Below, one piece after another: positions 23,594-30,836 of a DNA stretch of 36,809 nucleotides; the first letter of the stretch is position 1, and each line of letters begins with the position of its first letter. Both the position numbers and the translations under genes were made by a program. A model generated the notes under the pieces. The model was given only the letters and a program-made list of their open reading frames with translations. It made no database searches and was not told the origin of the DNA. The DNA comes from Candidatus Gallacutalibacter pullicola (GTDB lineage Bacteria; Bacillota; Clostridia; Oscillospirales; Acutalibacteraceae), in the NCBI GenBank assembly GCA_018712265.1, contig DVHF01000037.1, positions 1 to 36,809 of the forward strand, written 5' to 3'.

Positions 23594-23935
23594 TTATTTC
23601 TGCACCACACAAAAGCGGTTTCCGTCAGGATCAGCCAGAACCGTGTAATCGGCGCCCGGCTCATAGTTCCAATCGACACGAGACGCGCCGAGACGAATCA
23701 GCCGATCTACTTCGGCTTCACGATTATCTGTAAACAGATCGATATGGTGACGCCGTGCTTTTGGCGAGGTGACAAGCTTTAACGAAAGCTGGATTCCCGC
23801 GCCTTCGCGTGGGCAAAGCTTGGCCCAGTCCTCCGACGGGGGTTCCATCAGCTGATAGTGGAGTGCTTCGCACCAAAAGCGGATTGCCCACCCGACGTCA
23901 GTTACTCCCCAGACAATAGATCCGATTTGTATCAT
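23594..23935 (-). CDS. VOC (glyoxalase/dioxygenase superfamily) protein
   Basis: This 113-residue protein has one VOC fold with two beta-alpha-beta-beta-beta halves: IGSIVWGVTDVGWAIRFWCEAL at the N-terminus and TVLADPDGNRFCVVQ at the end. Some relatives bind metals; HHIDLF may provide one ligand. Substrate unknown. GGAGGAG lies 6-7 bases before ATG 23935. It lies just downstream of the promoter-bearing repeat array of locus C and is not obviously part of the hcp operon. Confidence 0.8.
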   Translation of the reverse strand: MIQIGSIVWGVTDVGWAIRFWCEALHYQLMEPPSEDWAKLCPREGAGIQLSLKLVTSPKARRHHIDLFTDNREAEVDRLIRLGASRVDWNYEPGADYTVLADPDGNRFCVVQK

Positions 23936-23961
23936 CGCAACTCCTCCTGCTTCTGTAAAGC

Positions 23962-24432
23962 TTTGCTTTGCCCAGCGCACCGGCGCGCTGGACCGCACCT
24001 GCGGTGAGCAGATCGCGCAGGCGTCGTACCTCCGCCCGGCTGGGTGGTATGATCTGGCTAATATGCCCGCGCACCTGCGGTGAGCAGATCGCGAACGCTC
24101 CCTCCGGTCGCCCGGCTGGGTGCATGATTGGGCTTAGATACCCGCGTTTATAGAACTCTGCGGACATTATACCACACCTGCGGTGGGCAGATCGCGCAGG
24201 CGTCGTACCTCCGCTTGGCTTGGCGGTATAATCGAACTTAATCGCCCGCGTTTATAACGTTCTGCGGATATTATACCATATCCCCGACCAGTTTACCACC
24301 GCGACAGAGAGTTTTTTCCTATCAGAAATTCAGCGACCAGAGGGAGCGATCCGCGATTTACATCCAGGCTTAGCCTGGTCAGCGACTGGAGGGAGCGCGG
24401 TGCGTATTACGTGCAGGCTTAGCCTTGATCTA
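23962..24432 (-). repeat. Promoter-bearing repeat array, three units (locus C)
   Basis: Units at 23996-24071 (76 bp, promoter segment missing), 24072-24174 (103 bp) and 24175-24278 (104 bp). Read toward the VOC gene, units 2 and 3 begin with TGGTATAAT (-10 at 24166-24171 and 24270-24275). A CAGCGCACCGGCGCGCTG hairpin lies at the gene-proximal end. The tail again holds CCCCGACCAGTTT and CCACCGCGACAGAG, then diverged GCAGGCTTAGCC palindromes. Unit lengths and order match locus B exactly. It probably provides the promoter and a leader of about 225 nt for the VOC gene. Confidence 0.8.
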
Positions 24433-24518
24433 GGAAATTTTACAAATATTTTACAGACGCCTTTCTATAATGGAATATAATATTCTTTAACAATCAGGAT
24501 TCAGAAAGGGATAGAGGA

Positions 24519-25091
24519 ATGTTTCTGTCTTTGCTGCAAACGATACAGGAAATGGATATGGCTGTGCTGGAATTTATGGCAGACCAGTTTCATGGCGGAT
24601 GGCTCGACGGATGTATGAAATTCATCACGTCGCTGGGAAATGCGGGATTTTTGTGGATTGTACTTTCTGTGACGCTGCTGTGTTTCCGCCGGACAAGGGA
24701 ATGCGGGATCGTAATGGCGGCGTCGCTGATCATATCTGCCGTTTTGGGAGAAGGACTGCTCAAATACTGGATACAAAGGCCGCGTCCGTTCGTGGAAAAC
24801 CCGGCTATCGTGCTGATGATTCCGCCGCCGGCGGGGGTCTATTCTTTTCCGTCAGGACATACGGCGTCCTCGTTTGCCGCCGCTGCGGCGCTGTGGAAAT
24901 GGGATCGCCGCTGGGGTACAGCGGCTTTCCTGCTGGCTGCTCTGATTGGGTTCTCCCGGATTTATTTGCAGGTACATTACCCGTCGGACGTTATCGCCGG
25001 AATGGCATTGGGATTGATTTGCGGTTTCGGCGTGCAGAAGCTCTGGAAAAAATATAGATCCCGCTTTGTCCGTACCGGGGAAAGTGCCTGA
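24519..25091 (+). CDS. PAP2-family membrane phosphatase
   Basis: This 190-residue phosphatase has about five membrane helices. The acid-phosphatase signature is complete: KYWIQRPRP (motif 1), PSGHT (motif 2) and SRIYLQVHYPSDV (motif 3). Substrates in the family are undecaprenyl pyrophosphate or phosphatidic acid derivatives. Which applies is not known. AAGGG and GAGG lie upstream of ATG 24519; an ATG at 24552 is an alternative. TATAAT hexamers at about 24468 and 24476 could serve as -10. Monocistronic, with a hairpin terminator at 25179. Confidence 0.88.
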   Translation: MFLSLLQTIQEMDMAVLEFMADQFHGGWLDGCMKFITSLGNAGFLWIVLSVTLLCFRRTRECGIVMAASLIISAVLGEGLLKYWIQRPRPFVENPAIVLMIPPPAGVYSFPSGHTASSFAAAAALWKWDRRWGTAAFLLAALIGFSRIYLQVHYPSDVIAGMALGLICGFGVQKLWKKYRSRFVRTGESA

Positions 25092-25146
25092 ACGTTCCAA
25101 AGAATCCCATACAGAAAAAGCATTTAAACAGATAAAATATAGGTAT

Positions 25147-25175
25147 TAGACATGTCGTAAAAAATAGACTACAAT
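25147..25175 (+). promoter_or_regulatory. Promoter with shared operator-like motif (copy 1)
   Basis: TAGACA (25147-25152), 17 bp, TACAAT (25170-25175). The sequence around the -35, GATAAA..ATAGGTATTAGACAT, is repeated at 26660-26685 with the same distance to the -10. It drives the broken flavodoxin gene. Confidence 0.7.
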
Positions 25176-25178
25176 ATG

Positions 25179-25210
25179 GGTGTTCCCGAAAGGGAGCACC
25201 TGTTTTTATT
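25179..25210 (+). terminator. Hairpin with T-tract immediately after the promoter
   Basis: GGTGTTCCC (25179-25187), loop GAAA, GGGAGCACC (25192-25200), then TGTTTTTATT. It would end transcripts from the PAP2 gene. It also lies right at the predicted start of the next promoter, which would begin inside the left arm. Confidence 0.7.
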
Positions 25211-25288
25211 ATAGGGATTCGGGATTTGTTTGAAGGGCGCTGCTTCACACAGGATCCCGAAACAAACGGAAAAAAGGAGAAATTTATC

Positions 25289-25563
25289 ATGAAAAAGCTG
25301 ATTGCCATTTTAACTGTATGTGTCATGACTTTTACATTGACAGCCTGCAGTGGAAACGGGAATTCTTCTATGATCTCTCGGGCAAGACGATTGCGCCGTT
25401 TGTAACGAGCGGCGGCAGCGGCTTCTCCAATACCATAAGTGCCATTGAGGAGCTGGAACCGGACGCGGAGGTAGCGGACGGCCTTTCACTGGGAAGCTCC
25501 CAGGCGTCGAATCCCGGTGACGCCGTTTCTGAGTGGCTCAGCAGTATCGGACTGGCGGCGTAA
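25289..25563 (+). pseudogene. Broken lipoprotein-flavodoxin gene
   Basis: AAAGGAG precedes ATG 25289, which encodes a lipoprotein signal peptide, MKKLIAILTVCVMTFTLTAC with lipobox LTAC, then SGNGNSS. The frame then runs into a stop at 25403. From about 25368 a different frame reads the C-terminal third of a Flavodoxin_4-type domain (YDLSGKTIAPFVTSGGSGF, AVSEWLSSIGL) to the stop at 25561. The FMN-binding N-terminal two thirds are gone and the remaining parts are out of frame. An internal deletion is the simplest reading. The promoter and ribosome-binding site are still intact, so a peptide of 38 residues could be made. Confidence 0.8.
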
Positions 25564-25630
25564 ATCCGGACAGCAAAGAGTTCTTACCGCAATCAGGCAT
25601 ATATAAAAATTGAAGAAAGGATCATGGAAA

Positions 25631-26617
25631 ATGCGCAGGGTAATTGCACAAAATATCGAACATAAAAAACTCAAAAGCCTGAAATTAACTCATAAAAAGC
25701 ATTATAAAATAGGATACCTGCTCCTTTCTGGCTTGATTTGCCTGAACCTTCTCCTCACATCCGGCTGTGCGGATAAATCCGCGGCGATGCCCGCCGCGCA
25801 GGAAACAACGGCGGAAGTATCCGGCGAGACGGTGCAGCAGCCGGCAGAAGCTGCGGGAGAAACGGCGGAAAAGCTTCCGGCAGCAGAGGCCGATCAGGCA
25901 GAACTGCTTGCAGCCGCAGAGGGATCCGGAACGCTTTCGAACGGCAGCGATTGTATGGAGGAAACAGAAAAGACGGCTTCCTTTTCAAGCGCACGGCGTG
26001 AAGTCCCGCAGGAATTTGTTATCGAGGATTTTCCGATTGTGCTGCAAATGCCGGAGCTTCCCACCGGATGCGAGGTAACTGCCCTGACAATGGCGCTGCA
26101 ATATTACGGATTCCCGGCGGACAAAACGGTGATGGCATCCAGATACCTGCCAACCGCATCGTATGATCTCTATCGTGGCAGCGACGGCCGCCTGTACGGC
26201 CCGGATCTGAACCGTTTCTTTGTGGGGAATCCTTTCAGCGGTGCAGGATATATCTGCGGCACCGAGGCCATTATCCAGGCGGCGAATGACTATCTCAGCG
26301 ATCAGGGGAGCGATCTCCGCGCCGTCGATAAAACGGGCTCTGCGCCGGAGGAATTATACCGCATGGTCAGCGAGGGGACGCCCGTGGTGGTGTGGGTGAC
26401 AATTTCCATGGCCCGCAGAAATACGCCGGAGGGCTGGTACACAGAGTCGGGCGACTATGTGGATTGGAGCACGAACGATCACGGGGCGGTGCTGGTTGGC
26501 TACACGCCGGAAAGCGTTGTGATTGCGGATCCGATTGCCGGCCGCGTGACATACAGCCGGGAAGCGTTTGAATCGGTGTTCGCTTCGCGCGGAAATCAGT
26601 GCGTTGTGATTCAGTAA
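25631..26617 (+). CDS. Lipoprotein with C39-like cysteine peptidase domain
   Basis: This protein of about 328 residues has a basic N-terminus, a hydrophobic segment and a lipobox-like LLTSGC. A low-complexity Ala/Glu-rich linker follows, then a C39_2-type papain-fold domain (about residues 125-328). Catalytic residues are visible: Cys in PELPTGCEVTALTMALQYYG, His in NDHGAVLVGY, and a following Asp in IADPIAG. It is probably exported and anchored to the outer face. Such proteins are common in gut Firmicutes; substrates are unknown. ATG 25631 has AAAGGA upstream; TTG 25610 would be in frame but has a poor site. It is only about 70 bp from the broken flavodoxin gene. Confidence 0.82.
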   Translation: MRRVIAQNIEHKKLKSLKLTHKKHYKIGYLLLSGLICLNLLLTSGCADKSAAMPAAQETTAEVSGETVQQPAEAAGETAEKLPAAEADQAELLAAAEGSGTLSNGSDCMEETEKTASFSSARREVPQEFVIEDFPIVLQMPELPTGCEVTALTMALQYYGFPADKTVMASRYLPTASYDLYRGSDGRLYGPDLNRFFVGNPFSGAGYICGTEAIIQAANDYLSDQGSDLRAVDKTGSAPEELYRMVSEGTPVVVWVTISMARRNTPEGWYTESGDYVDWSTNDHGAVLVGYTPESVVIADPIAGRVTYSREAFESVFASRGNQCVVIQ

Positions 26618-26659
26618 AGCGCGTCTGCTCGCGGATATCATGCTTAAAGTACATAAGTA

Positions 26660-26714
26660 ACGATAAAGGATAGGCATTAGACATCGAAGAGCGGGACTGG
26701 TATAATAAAATAAG
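26660..26714 (+). promoter_or_regulatory. Promoter with shared operator-like motif (copy 2)
   Basis: TAGACA and, 17 bp later, TATAAT (about 26701-26706). The -35 region reads GATAAA..ATAGGCATTAGACAT, matching 20 of 23 positions of the region before the broken flavodoxin gene. The transcript carries a leader of about 95 nt with a perfect hairpin, GATCCCGTC (26743-26751) / GACGGGATC (26757-26765). Confidence 0.7.
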
Positions 26715-26805
26715 AATCGTGTATGCACAGCGTACAGAACAGGATCCCGTCTGCCGGACGGGATCTTCGTTCCGTCTGAAAAGATACAGATAGGGGGAAG
26801 ATATT

Positions 26806-27960
26806 GTGAAAAGGATCGTTTCAGTTTGCTTGGCAGTCCTGCTGGCATCGGGATTGCTTGCAGGATGCGCGCCGGGGGAATCACCGGCTTCTGAGGCAGT
26901 TTCCAATATGCCGGATCCGCCGCAGGCGAGCGCCTCGATCGGGGAGGCTTCCTCGCCGCAGGAAAGCGTTTCGGAACCGGCAAGCAGCGTTCAGGCTGAA
27001 AGTACGCCGCAAGCTTCTTCCGAAACGGCCGCTTCCTCGGAGACGGCAGCTCCCTCACAGGAAGAAAGCACCTCGGAGACAGAGGATCCCGCGCAGGCGG
27101 AGGGCGATCCCGTTGTTTCTATGACGACGGAAATTACCCCCGAAAGCCTGCTGGCTGTCTACGAGGCCCTGGGCGCGGAGATCACCGGGGACAATGTAGC
27201 GGTGAAAATCAGCACGGGAGAGAACGGCAGCAATTATCTGCGCCCGGAGCTGATCGGCGATCTGGTGCAGGCCGTGGACGGGACGATTGTGGAATGCAAT
27301 ACGGCTTACGGCGGCGACCGTGCCAGCACGGCCTATCATATGCAGCTTGCGGAGGATCACGGCTACACCGCTATTGCGGATGTGGATATCATGGACGCGG
27401 ACGGCTCCATGACGCTTCCGGTGACGGGCGGGAGCCATCTGACAGAAAACTATGTCGGCTCCCATTTTGCGGATTACGATTATTACGTGGTGCTGTCCCA
27501 TTTCAAGGGGCACACGATGGCCGGATACGGCGGCGCGATCAAGAATATTTCCATCGGGATTGCGTCGTCGGACGGGAAATCCCACATTCATTCCGGCGGG
27601 ACAGGCGGCAGTATGTGGGGCGGGGATCAGAACGCGTTCCTCGAATCTATGGCGGAGGCCGGGAAGTCGGTGAGCGATTACATGGACGGCGACATGCTGT
27701 ACATCAATGTGATGAACCGCCTTTCCGTCGACTGCGACTGCGACGGCAGCCCGGCGGAGCCGGATATGCACGATATTGGGATCCTGGCGTCGATGGATCC
27801 GGTGGCGCTGGATCAGGCGTGCGTGGATCTGGTGTACGCAGCGGAGGACGGCGCGTCCCTGATAGAGCGCATAGAGTCGCGCAATGGCCTGCTCACGCTG
27901 GAGCACGCAGAGGAAATCGGCCTCGGCAGCAGGGAATATTCCCTCGTGAGCATCGATTGA
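26806..27960 (+). CDS. DUF362-domain lipoprotein
   Basis: This 384-residue exported lipoprotein has the signal MKRIVSVCLAVLLASGLLAG with lipobox LLAGC. A Ser/Glu/Ala-rich linker runs to about residue 100. The DUF362-type domain is recognisable by LSHFKGHTMAGYGGAIKN, HSGGTGGSMWGG and GDMLYINVMNRLSVDCDCDG. The cysteines of the last motif could bind metal. The function of DUF362 is not established. The start is GTG 26806 with AGGGGGAA upstream. It is the first gene of a redox-type operon that runs to 31637, and shares an operator-like motif with the broken flavodoxin gene. Confidence 0.85.
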   Translation: MKRIVSVCLAVLLASGLLAGCAPGESPASEAVSNMPDPPQASASIGEASSPQESVSEPASSVQAESTPQASSETAASSETAAPSQEESTSETEDPAQAEGDPVVSMTTEITPESLLAVYEALGAEITGDNVAVKISTGENGSNYLRPELIGDLVQAVDGTIVECNTAYGGDRASTAYHMQLAEDHGYTAIADVDIMDADGSMTLPVTGGSHLTENYVGSHFADYDYYVVLSHFKGHTMAGYGGAIKNISIGIASSDGKSHIHSGGTGGSMWGGDQNAFLESMAEAGKSVSDYMDGDMLYINVMNRLSVDCDCDGSPAEPDMHDIGILASMDPVALDQACVDLVYAAEDGASLIERIESRNGLLTLEHAEEIGLGSREYSLVSID

Positions 27961-28026
27961 CGGATCGTTATCATTTTGTAAATCAATCCGGCACAGCCGG
28001 TAAGTTTAGAAAAGGGTGGATTTTTT

Positions 28027-28464
28027 ATGAGAATCAGCAGCAAAGAAGAATTTGATCGGCAGAACGTGTTCGGTCTTGGAAAAGAGAACTCCGCGTTCGC
28101 GCAGTTTTTCATCGGGAATTCCTATCTCAATCCCCTCACTGTCCCCGGCGAATGCGCCGTTTTTCTGGCAAACGTCACATTTGAGCCGGGCTGCCGCAAT
28201 AACTGGCATATCCATCACGCGAAGAGCGGCGGCGGCCAGCTCCTGATCTGCACCGCGGGGAGCGGCTGGTATCAGGAGGAGGGCAAGGCGCCGGTCAGCC
28301 TGGAACCGGGCACAGTCATCACCATCCCGCCGGAGGTGAAGCACTGGCACGGCGCCAAAAAAGACAGCTGGTTTTCGCATATTGCGGTGGAGGTCCCGGG
28401 CGAGGAAACCTCCAATGAGTGGCTGGAGCCCGTGGACGACGCCTCCTACAACGGTCTGGAATAA
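28027..28464 (+). CDS. Cupin-domain protein
   Basis: This 145-residue single-domain cupin has metal-binding His residues His61, His63 and His64 in NNWHIHHA, and a later His pair in EVKHWHG. The second cupin motif GTVITIPPEVKHWHG is clear. Small cupins of this type are commonly encoded with carboxymuconolactone decarboxylase-like proteins. Substrate unknown. AAGGGTGG precedes ATG 28027. It lies 66 bp after the DUF362-type gene and 12 bp before the flavoprotein gene. Confidence 0.87.
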   Translation: MRISSKEEFDRQNVFGLGKENSAFAQFFIGNSYLNPLTVPGECAVFLANVTFEPGCRNNWHIHHAKSGGGQLLICTAGSGWYQEEGKAPVSLEPGTVITIPPEVKHWHGAKKDSWFSHIAVEVPGEETSNEWLEPVDDASYNGLE

Positions 28465-28476
28465 TCGGAGGGCGTT

Positions 28477-29010
28477 ATGAAAATTTTAGTGATAGAAAGC
28501 AGTCCGCACAAGCACGGATCGTCCAACCTGCTGGCGGAGCATTTTATCCGCGGCGCGCAGGAGGCCGGGCATCAGGTGACGGTATTTGACGCCGCCCGCG
28601 CGAAGATCGGCCCCTGCCTCGGCTGCAATGCCTGCGGGATGGCCGGGCCGTGCGTCCAGAAAGACGACATGCCAAAGCTGCGGGAGCAGATCCTATCGTC
28701 CGATATGATGGTGTTTGTTACGCCGCTGTACTATTTCACCCTGTCCGCGCAGCTGAAGCTGGTAATCGACCGGTTTTACAGCTTCAACGACGAGCTGGCC
28801 GCCAAGAGGCTCAAGACAGCCCTGATCGCCGCCGCATGGGACAACGACGACTGGACGATGCGGGATTTGAAATCGCATTACGAAACGATGTGCCGGTACC
28901 TGAATTTTCAGGATCAGGGACAGATCCTCGGTACAGGCTGCGGGACCGTCCCCCTGACGGAGCGGAGCAGATTCCCGCAGATGGCCTACGAGTTGGGGAA
29001 ATCTCTGTAA
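28477..29010 (+). CDS. NAD(P)H-dependent FMN reductase-like flavoprotein
   Basis: This 177-residue protein has a flavodoxin-like fold. The phosphate-binding loop SSPHKHGSSNLLAEHF is at the N-terminus and TPLYYFTLSAQLKLVIDRFY is the second FMN-binding segment. Cys47, Cys50, Cys53 and Cys59 (PCLGCNACGMAGPCV) resemble the compact cysteine cluster of iron-sulfur flavoproteins, although it may be a redox disulfide instead. It probably passes electrons from NAD(P)H to FMN or a partner. GGAGG precedes ATG 28477, in line with the neighbouring genes. Confidence 0.85.
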   Translation: MKILVIESSPHKHGSSNLLAEHFIRGAQEAGHQVTVFDAARAKIGPCLGCNACGMAGPCVQKDDMPKLREQILSSDMMVFVTPLYYFTLSAQLKLVIDRFYSFNDELAAKRLKTALIAAAWDNDDWTMRDLKSHYETMCRYLNFQDQGQILGTGCGTVPLTERSRFPQMAYELGKSL

Positions 29011-29023
29011 GCGGAGGAAAAAG

Positions 29024-30070
29024 ATGCAGTATACAAAACTGGGAAACTCTGACTTGAATGTATCGCGGATCTGCATGGGCTGCATGGGATTCGGCGACGC
29101 GAAAAACGGACAGCACAGCTGGACGCTCGGCGAAGAAGATTCCCGCGCGATTATCCGGCACGGGCTGGATCAGGGGATCAACTTCTTCGATACGGCGGTG
29201 GGCTACCAGAGCGGCACGAGCGAGCAGTACCTCGGCCGCGCGCTGCGTGATTTTGCCAAACGGGAGGATGTGGTGGTCGCCACAAAATTCCTGCCCCGCA
29301 CCCCGGAGGAGATCCGGGAGGGAATCACCGGGCAGCAGCATATCGAGCATATGATCAACACAAGCCTCGCCAATCTGGGGTTGGATTACGTGGATCTGTA
29401 CATCTACCATATGTGGGACTACCAGACGCCGCTGTATGACATCATGGAGGGCCTGAACCGGGTGGTGAAGGCCGGGAAAGCGCGCTATATCGGGATCTCC
29501 AACTGCTTCGCATGGCAGCTTGCCAAGGCGAACGATCTGGCGCGGTACGAGGGCTTTGCGCAGTTTGTCTCGGTGCAGGGGCATTACAACCTGATTTTCC
29601 GCGAGGAGGAACGCGAGATGGCGAAGCTCTGCGCGGAGGACGGAATCGCGATGACGCCGTACAGCGCGCTGGCCGGCGGACGGCTGTCGAAGCATCCGGG
29701 CGAGAGCTCCAAACGATTGGAGCAGGACAGCTACGCCAAGTTCAAATACGACGCCACAGCCGATCAGGATCAGAAGATCATCAGCCGCGTGGCGGAGCTG
29801 GCGGATCGCCGCGGCGTATCGATGACGGAGATCTCGCTGGCTTGGCTGCTGCAAAAGGTGACCGCTCCCGTAGTGGGGGCGACGAAGCCGCACCATGTGG
29901 ACGGCGCCGTAAAAGCCGTGGATCTCGTGCTGACGCCGGAGGAAACGGCGTATCTGGAGGAAGAGTACGTGCCGCACAGGCTGGTGGGCGTGATGGCGCA
30001 GAACACGCCGTCCGCTGCCGGGGAGAAGCACGTGTGGTCCACAGGAAACCAGAAAATCAAGAAAGACTGA
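29024..30070 (+). CDS. Aldo/keto reductase
   Basis: This 348-residue (beta/alpha)8 NADPH-dependent oxidoreductase has the complete catalytic tetrad: Asp56 and Tyr61 (FFDTAVGYQSG), Lys88 (VVATKF) and His129 (YIYHMWD). It reduces carbonyl groups of unknown substrates. The family-typical GKARYIGISNC and the C-terminal SMTEISLAWLLQKV are present. GGAGG precedes ATG 29024, 13 bp after the flavoprotein gene. A redox role with its neighbours is likely. Confidence 0.92.
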   Translation: MQYTKLGNSDLNVSRICMGCMGFGDAKNGQHSWTLGEEDSRAIIRHGLDQGINFFDTAVGYQSGTSEQYLGRALRDFAKREDVVVATKFLPRTPEEIREGITGQQHIEHMINTSLANLGLDYVDLYIYHMWDYQTPLYDIMEGLNRVVKAGKARYIGISNCFAWQLAKANDLARYEGFAQFVSVQGHYNLIFREEEREMAKLCAEDGIAMTPYSALAGGRLSKHPGESSKRLEQDSYAKFKYDATADQDQKIISRVAELADRRGVSMTEISLAWLLQKVTAPVVGATKPHHVDGAVKAVDLVLTPEETAYLEEEYVPHRLVGVMAQNTPSAAGEKHVWSTGNQKIKKD

Positions 30071-30083
30071 GGGAGGAATTTTC

Positions 30084-30776
30084 ATGGATTACCGCAGAAC
30101 GGATCCGGAATTTGCAGAACGCTTTGAGCATTTCGCTTTTGATGAGGTGGTCAACGAGCCGGGACAGCAGCTCGACGATATTACCCGCCATCTGGCCATC
30201 CTGGCTGTGCTGCTGGGCTGCCAGGGGATCGACGAATTCAGGACGGTGTTGCCCCGCGCGCTCGACAGCGGCGTGACGCCCGTCATGGCGAAGGAGGTCA
30301 TCTATCAGGCGGTGGATTATCTCGGCATCGGCAGGGTCCGCCCGTTTCTGGACGCGGCCAATGAGATCCTGACGGCGCGCGGTGTGGAGCTGCCTTTGGA
30401 GGGACAGGCCACCACAACGATGGAGAACCGTCTGGAACGCGGCGCCCAGGCGCAGGTGGATATCTTCGGCGACGGGATGCGGGACGCGTGGAAAAACGGC
30501 CATATCAACCGCTGGCTGGCGGCGAACTGCTTCGGCGATTATTACACCCGCACGGGGCTGGATCTCGCGCAGCGTGAAATGATTACCTTCTGTTTCCTGG
30601 CGGCGCAGGGCGGCTGTGAGCCGCAGCTCACCTCCCATGCCGCGGGGAACATGAACCTGGGCAACGATAAGGAATTCCTGATCCGGGTGGTTTCGCAGTG
30701 TCTGCCGTACATCGGGTACCCGCGGAGCCTGAACGCCATCGCCTGCGTGAATAAGGCGGCGGAGGGCCGGAAGTAA
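30084..30776 (+). CDS. Carboxymuconolactone decarboxylase family protein
   Basis: This 230-residue protein has two CMD/AhpD-type helical repeats (about 20-95 and 125-225). The second, REMITFCFLAAQGGCEPQLTSHAAGNMNLG, has Cys and His in typical places, but there is no AhpD-type CxxC pair. Such duplicated CMD proteins occur widely with cupins and aldo/keto reductases in gut Firmicutes and Bacteroidetes; the reaction is unknown. GGGAGG lies upstream of ATG 30084, 13 bp after the reductase gene. Confidence 0.87.
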   Translation: MDYRRTDPEFAERFEHFAFDEVVNEPGQQLDDITRHLAILAVLLGCQGIDEFRTVLPRALDSGVTPVMAKEVIYQAVDYLGIGRVRPFLDAANEILTARGVELPLEGQATTTMENRLERGAQAQVDIFGDGMRDAWKNGHINRWLAANCFGDYYTRTGLDLAQREMITFCFLAAQGGCEPQLTSHAAGNMNLGNDKEFLIRVVSQCLPYIGYPRSLNAIACVNKAAEGRK

Positions 30777-30836
30777 AGGACCACGCGGTTTTCCGGCAGA
30801 GGAAAGATGCGTGCCGCCGGGACAGGAGGGCTGAGG

